From: an uncultured Clostridium sp.
GTDB taxonomy: Bacteria > Bacillota > Clostridia > TANB77 > CAG-508
Assembly (NCBI GenBank): GCA_946008205.1
Contig: CAMGAZ010000057.1
Coordinates: 1-8,140, forward strand
Reading direction: 5' to 3'
DNA: 8,140 nt
Shown: piece after piece, positions 6,123-8,140 of the stretch
How the letters are laid out: each line of letters opens with the position of its first letter
Position numbering within the stretch: position 1 is the first letter of the stretch
Notes under the pieces: generated by a model
What the model was told of the DNA's origin: nothing
Databases searched by the model: none
Seen by the model: only the letters and a program-made list of their open reading frames with translations
Translations under genes and position numbers: made by a program

Positions 6123-6475
6123 CACTTCTTTTTACTTATCTTTTTCTTTTTATTGATTTTTTTTCTAAATGCTGGACTAAATTTTGCATATGGAATGAAT
6201 TTTGCAGGTGTTATAACTTTTTCTTGTGTTCTTGGGTCTCGTACCTCATGCTCTGGAGAATATCTACCGCCAAATACAAATCCAAGAGAAAGACGAATTT
6301 CTGACGGATTATCTTCTGTGGCTGTACTCATATTACTAACGATTATTTCATCGAGCGCATCTAAAACCGTAGCCATGTTATGAATATAAAATCCTGTTTT
6401 TTCAGCTAGTAACCTCGATAATTCATATTTTGTTAACACTCTTTCCATATCTTTTTGTCCCTTCTTAGCTGCCAT
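6122..6475 (-). CDS. HU/IHF-family DNA-binding protein
   Basis: This 117-residue basic protein resembles bacterial HU, a dimer that bends DNA. The N-terminal helices read TKYELSRLLAEKTGFYIHN and TVLDALDEII (about residues 15-47), matching HU helices 1 and 2. IRLSLGFVFGG (about 60-70) matches the beta-saddle, and RDPRTQEKVITPAKFIPYAKF (about 79-99) matches the arm signature R-N-P-x-T-G-x-x-I-x-I-P-A. It differs from standard HU (about 90 residues) in a Lys-rich tail, KKINKKKKISKKK, probably giving nonspecific nucleic-acid contact. The ATG at 6475 overlaps the upstream stop as TAATG and has GAGGA 9 nt ahead. A second in-frame ATG at 6448 also has AAGGG about 10 nt ahead and would start closer to the HU consensus, so both may be used. 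The downstream gene overlaps by TGATG, so the three genes are probably translated together. Confidence 0.8.
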   Translation of the reverse strand: MAAKKGQKDMERVLTKYELSRLLAEKTGFYIHNMATVLDALDEIIVSNMSTATEDNPSEIRLSLGFVFGGRYSPEHEVRDPRTQEKVITPAKFIPYAKFSPAFRKKINKKKKISKKK

Positions 6476-6654
6476 TATTCGTAGTCCTCGTCGTAATTGA
6501 CACTAAGCTTTACCGTCCTATCTGCAAAATCAGAAAGCAGTTCACTAAAATTAATTAATTCTCCAGTGTCCACATTTTCAAGAGCCACAACGCCATCTTC
6601 GATAGAAAGAATACCTTTTGCATTTAAACTATATTTAAGAGTAATATTTGCCAT
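6475..6654 (-). CDS. Small acidic protein of unknown function
   Basis: The 59-residue product (MANITLKYSLNAKG...) alternates short beta-type strands with acidic turns: ITLKYSL, then IEDGVVALENVDTGELI, a helix-like NFSELLSDFAD, then VKLSVNYDEDYE at the end. No metal site, membrane segment or known catalytic motif is visible. Size and pattern recall small phage beta proteins such as B. subtilis SPbeta YonK, but I cannot support that by alignment. The ATG at 6654 is chosen because GGAGG at 6668-6664 sits 9 nt upstream; the in-frame ATG at 6678 precedes that site. Its stop overlaps the start of the HU-like gene by one base, so it likely shares their transcript and is coupled in translation. Confidence 0.75.
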   Translation of the reverse strand: MANITLKYSLNAKGILSIEDGVVALENVDTGELINFSELLSDFADRTVKLSVNYDEDYE

Positions 6655-6688
6655 AATTTTGTACCTCCATGCTGTCATTCATTTTGTA

Positions 6689-6729
6689 TTGTCGGGCGAT
6701 ATATTAATATTCCACATACCGCCCAACAA
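6689..6729 (-). other. Intergenic stem-loop after the PhoH-like gene
   Basis: A 10-bp stem with one G-U pair on the minus strand (6689-6698 with 6720-6729) closes a 21-nt loop rich in AT. It lies in the 108-nt gap before the small acidic protein. Neither strand has a T-run after the stem, so it is not a typical terminator. A processing site, mRNA-stability hairpin or operator are all possible. Confidence 0.45.
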
Positions 6730-6762
6730 ATCCTGCTTAATTTATGTTAAATTTATAATAAA

Positions 6763-7473
6763 TCACTCAATCAATTCGTCTGCATGTCTACTGATCCAAC
6801 CTCTATGATTAATAGTCAAATGGCATACTATGGACCTTTCTTCTCCCTCAAAATGCTTAATGTATCTAATGAATCCACTTTCAGACGGATTTGGAAGGTC
6901 ACACTGTAAGTCATGCCCAATTACAACAACTTTAGAATTATCACAAACTCTCGTTAATGTCTTTTTCAACTGGGGCGTCATATAATTCTGGGCCTCGTCT
7001 AACAATATTACCTTACCGTCTAAGTTTGTGCCACGAAGATATGTGTCTGTAATACAAGTAATGTATCCAGTGCCATTCTTTTGATTTACCATGCTTTCAT
7101 CATTAATTGCAGTATTAGGATTAATATTACAATTAATCAAAGCCTGATAAAATGCCTCAAAATAAACAGAGCTCTTTTCAGTAATAGAACCAGGAAGCCA
7201 TCCCTGCTTACGTTCACCATAAGGTGCCATGATATATACAATGCCATCATAAAATCCATACTGGACAAGAAGGTTAGCAACCCCTGTTGCCACAGTTGTT
7301 TTTCCGCAACCAGATTTTGCATTACACCATATAATATCATAATCTGGACTCCAAATAGCATTAGCAAACTTCAACTGTTCGGGGTCCAACTTCATTCCAT
7401 AAAAATTGGTATTATCTATAGCTATTGGAGCTTCACCATAGTATTCCTGTTGAACTTTTTTCTTAGCCGCCAT
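6763..7473 (-). CDS. PhoH-family ATPase
   Basis: This 236-residue P-loop ATPase belongs to the PhoH group, a superfamily-1-like fold often carried by phages and linked to RNA metabolism. Walker A is AKSGCGKT (residues 52-59, K58). A PhoH-type segment follows (YIMAPYGERKQGWLPGS, about 80-96), where cellular PhoH has R-P-x-V...GFLPG. Walker B is VILLDEAQ (155-162, D159/E160). A sensor-like VVVIGHDLQCDLP (182-194) matches the PhoH GD-x-x-Q-x-DLP motif with His inserted. NHRGWISR near the end supplies a candidate Arg finger (R224). It is near full length for the family core, with no extra nuclease domain. The ATG at 7473 follows GGAGG (7484-7480) by 6 nt, and the gene lies 14 nt after the protease stop, indicating one operon. 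Substrate in the phage cycle is unknown. Confidence 0.9.
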   Translation of the reverse strand: MAAKKKVQQEYYGEAPIAIDNTNFYGMKLDPEQLKFANAIWSPDYDIIWCNAKSGCGKTTVATGVANLLVQYGFYDGIVYIMAPYGERKQGWLPGSITEKSSVYFEAFYQALINCNINPNTAINDESMVNQKNGTGYITCITDTYLRGTNLDGKVILLDEAQNYMTPQLKKTLTRVCDNSKVVVIGHDLQCDLPNPSESGFIRYIKHFEGEERSIVCHLTINHRGWISRHADELIE

Positions 7474-7487
7474 ATGCTACCTCCGTA

Positions 7488-8132
7488 TTAAAATAGTTCA
7501 TCTAAACTCTCAACAATTTTATCAATAACGCCATTTTCTAGCGCCTCATCCTCATCCATAAACCAATCAACTGTTGCCTTTCGCTTAAAAATCTTCGAGT
7601 CAATTTTTGTCTTACTCATTAAATGGTCAACAGTTTTCTTCGAAAGCTTATCAAAGTACTTCTTTGTAGATTCTACTTGATCTGCCTGTCCAGAATATGC
7701 ACATGAACCTGAATGTACCATAACATGAGAACCTTTAAGTCCAAGTCTAACATGGCCAGATGCAAGAATCTCCGCTGCAGCACTATATGCCGTGCAATAA
7801 TTGATAGTCCATACTGGCGTTTTGCTAATTTCAATCATGTTAATAATACTCCACATAAACACAGCATCCCCGCCACAACTATCAATAAAGATTTTAATTG
7901 GCCGTCTCTCTTGTATTGGAATATCCTTGTCATCTTTGTTGCAGCGCAAAATCATTTCAATTAAGCCCTGAGCACAATCTTCAACACCGTCGTTTAGCCA
8001 AAAAATCCTATCTTGTTCATCTCTGTAGAAATTTCTTAAAGTTGGGTCAGGTATATGTAATTTCGCTACAATTTGTGGTAATCGGATTAATTCATTATTC
8101 AGCACGTCGATCCTGCTACGCATCTGGATCAA
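7488..8132 (-). CDS. ClpP-family serine protease, likely prohead protease
   Basis: The 214-residue frame has the ClpP (S14) fold and an intact catalytic triad. The oxyanion/substrate strand is IFIDSCGGDA (81-90, usual I-N-S-P-G-G). The nucleophile is S117 in AYSAAAEILASG, the base H140 in HVMVHSGS, and the acid D189 in TVDWFMDEDEALENGVID, which also matches the ClpP C-terminal signature. Phage ClpP-like proteins usually mature the prohead by cutting scaffold or capsid precursors and are typically encoded near the terminase and portal; a ClpP role with host unfoldases is the alternative. The N-terminus is uncertain: the listed start is a TTG at 8132, an ATG lies at 8123, and the frame stays open to the window edge without a visible ribosome binding site, so the gene could begin outside. 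It heads the visible operon, 14 nt before the PhoH-like gene. Confidence 0.88.
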   Translation of the reverse strand: MIQMRSRIDVLNNELIRLPQIVAKLHIPDPTLRNFYRDEQDRIFWLNDGVEDCAQGLIEMILRCNKDDKDIPIQERRPIKIFIDSCGGDAVFMWSIINMIEISKTPVWTINYCTAYSAAAEILASGHVRLGLKGSHVMVHSGSCAYSGQADQVESTKKYFDKLSKKTVDHLMSKTKIDSKIFKRKATVDWFMDEDEALENGVIDKIVESLDELF

Positions 8133-8140
8133 TGCTGACT

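Noticed and set aside
6003..6383. Plus-strand ORF with hydrophobic His/Phe/Leu stretch
   Set aside because: It is antisense to the Lys-rich tail of the HU-like gene and the start of the phosphoesterase; its composition is a mirror of AAA codons and it has no ribosome binding site.
6689..6729. Terminator after the PhoH-like gene
   Set aside because: The stem is good but no T-run follows on either strand and the loop is long.
7081..7491. Plus-strand 136-codon ORF
   Set aside because: Antisense to the PhoH-like gene, which has intact Walker motifs.

Overview
The window reads as the DNA-packaging and early-morphogenesis segment of a tailed phage or prophage of a low-GC Firmicute, most likely a Clostridia host. 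This rests on AT-rich sequence, strong GGAGG-type ribosome binding sites, tight gene packing with TAATG and TGATG junctions, and a ClpP-like protease, PhoH-like ATPase, HU-like protein and terminase on one strand. Every gene I can support is on the minus strand, so transcription runs from high to low coordinates. I see no integrase, tRNA, CRISPR array or insertion sequence.

In transcription order: a ClpP-family serine protease (7488-8132, possibly cut by the window edge); a PhoH-family ATPase (6763-7473); an intergenic stem-loop; a 59-residue unknown protein (6475-6654); an HU-like DNA-binding protein (6122-6475); and a calcineurin-like phosphoesterase with an N-terminal helix-turn-helix (4896-6122). 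A small gene missing from ordinary long-ORF calls follows (4748-4870); it resembles its downstream neighbour and has an in-frame TGA. A GC-rich terminator (4611-4635) separates these from a second, intact small gene of the same type (4349-4570), whose stop codon lies in the loop of another terminator (4334-4360). Next come a zinc-ribbon protein in the small-terminase position (3111-4298) and the large terminase gene terL.

The main result is that terL is split by a mobile group I intron. Exon 1 (2840-3094) ends after Cys-Ser-Arg-Gly. The intron (1476-2839, 1364 nt) begins with UAA and ends in G. Exon 2 (1-1475) resumes with Phe-Gly-Lys-Ser, so exact removal rebuilds the Walker A motif and restores one frame that stays open to the window edge. 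The non-coding 3' part of the intron shows an ordered set of helices matching P7, P7.1, P3', P8, P7', P9 and P9.2 of subgroup IA introns. The intron carries a LAGLIDADG homing endonuclease gene (1744-2730) whose Shine-Dalgarno sequence is buried in a hairpin.

Functionally, the small-terminase candidate and TerL would recognise and package phage DNA, and the ClpP-like protein may mature the prohead. The HU-like protein, PhoH-like ATPase and phosphoesterase look like DNA/RNA-handling accessories. The intron makes TerL production depend on RNA splicing.
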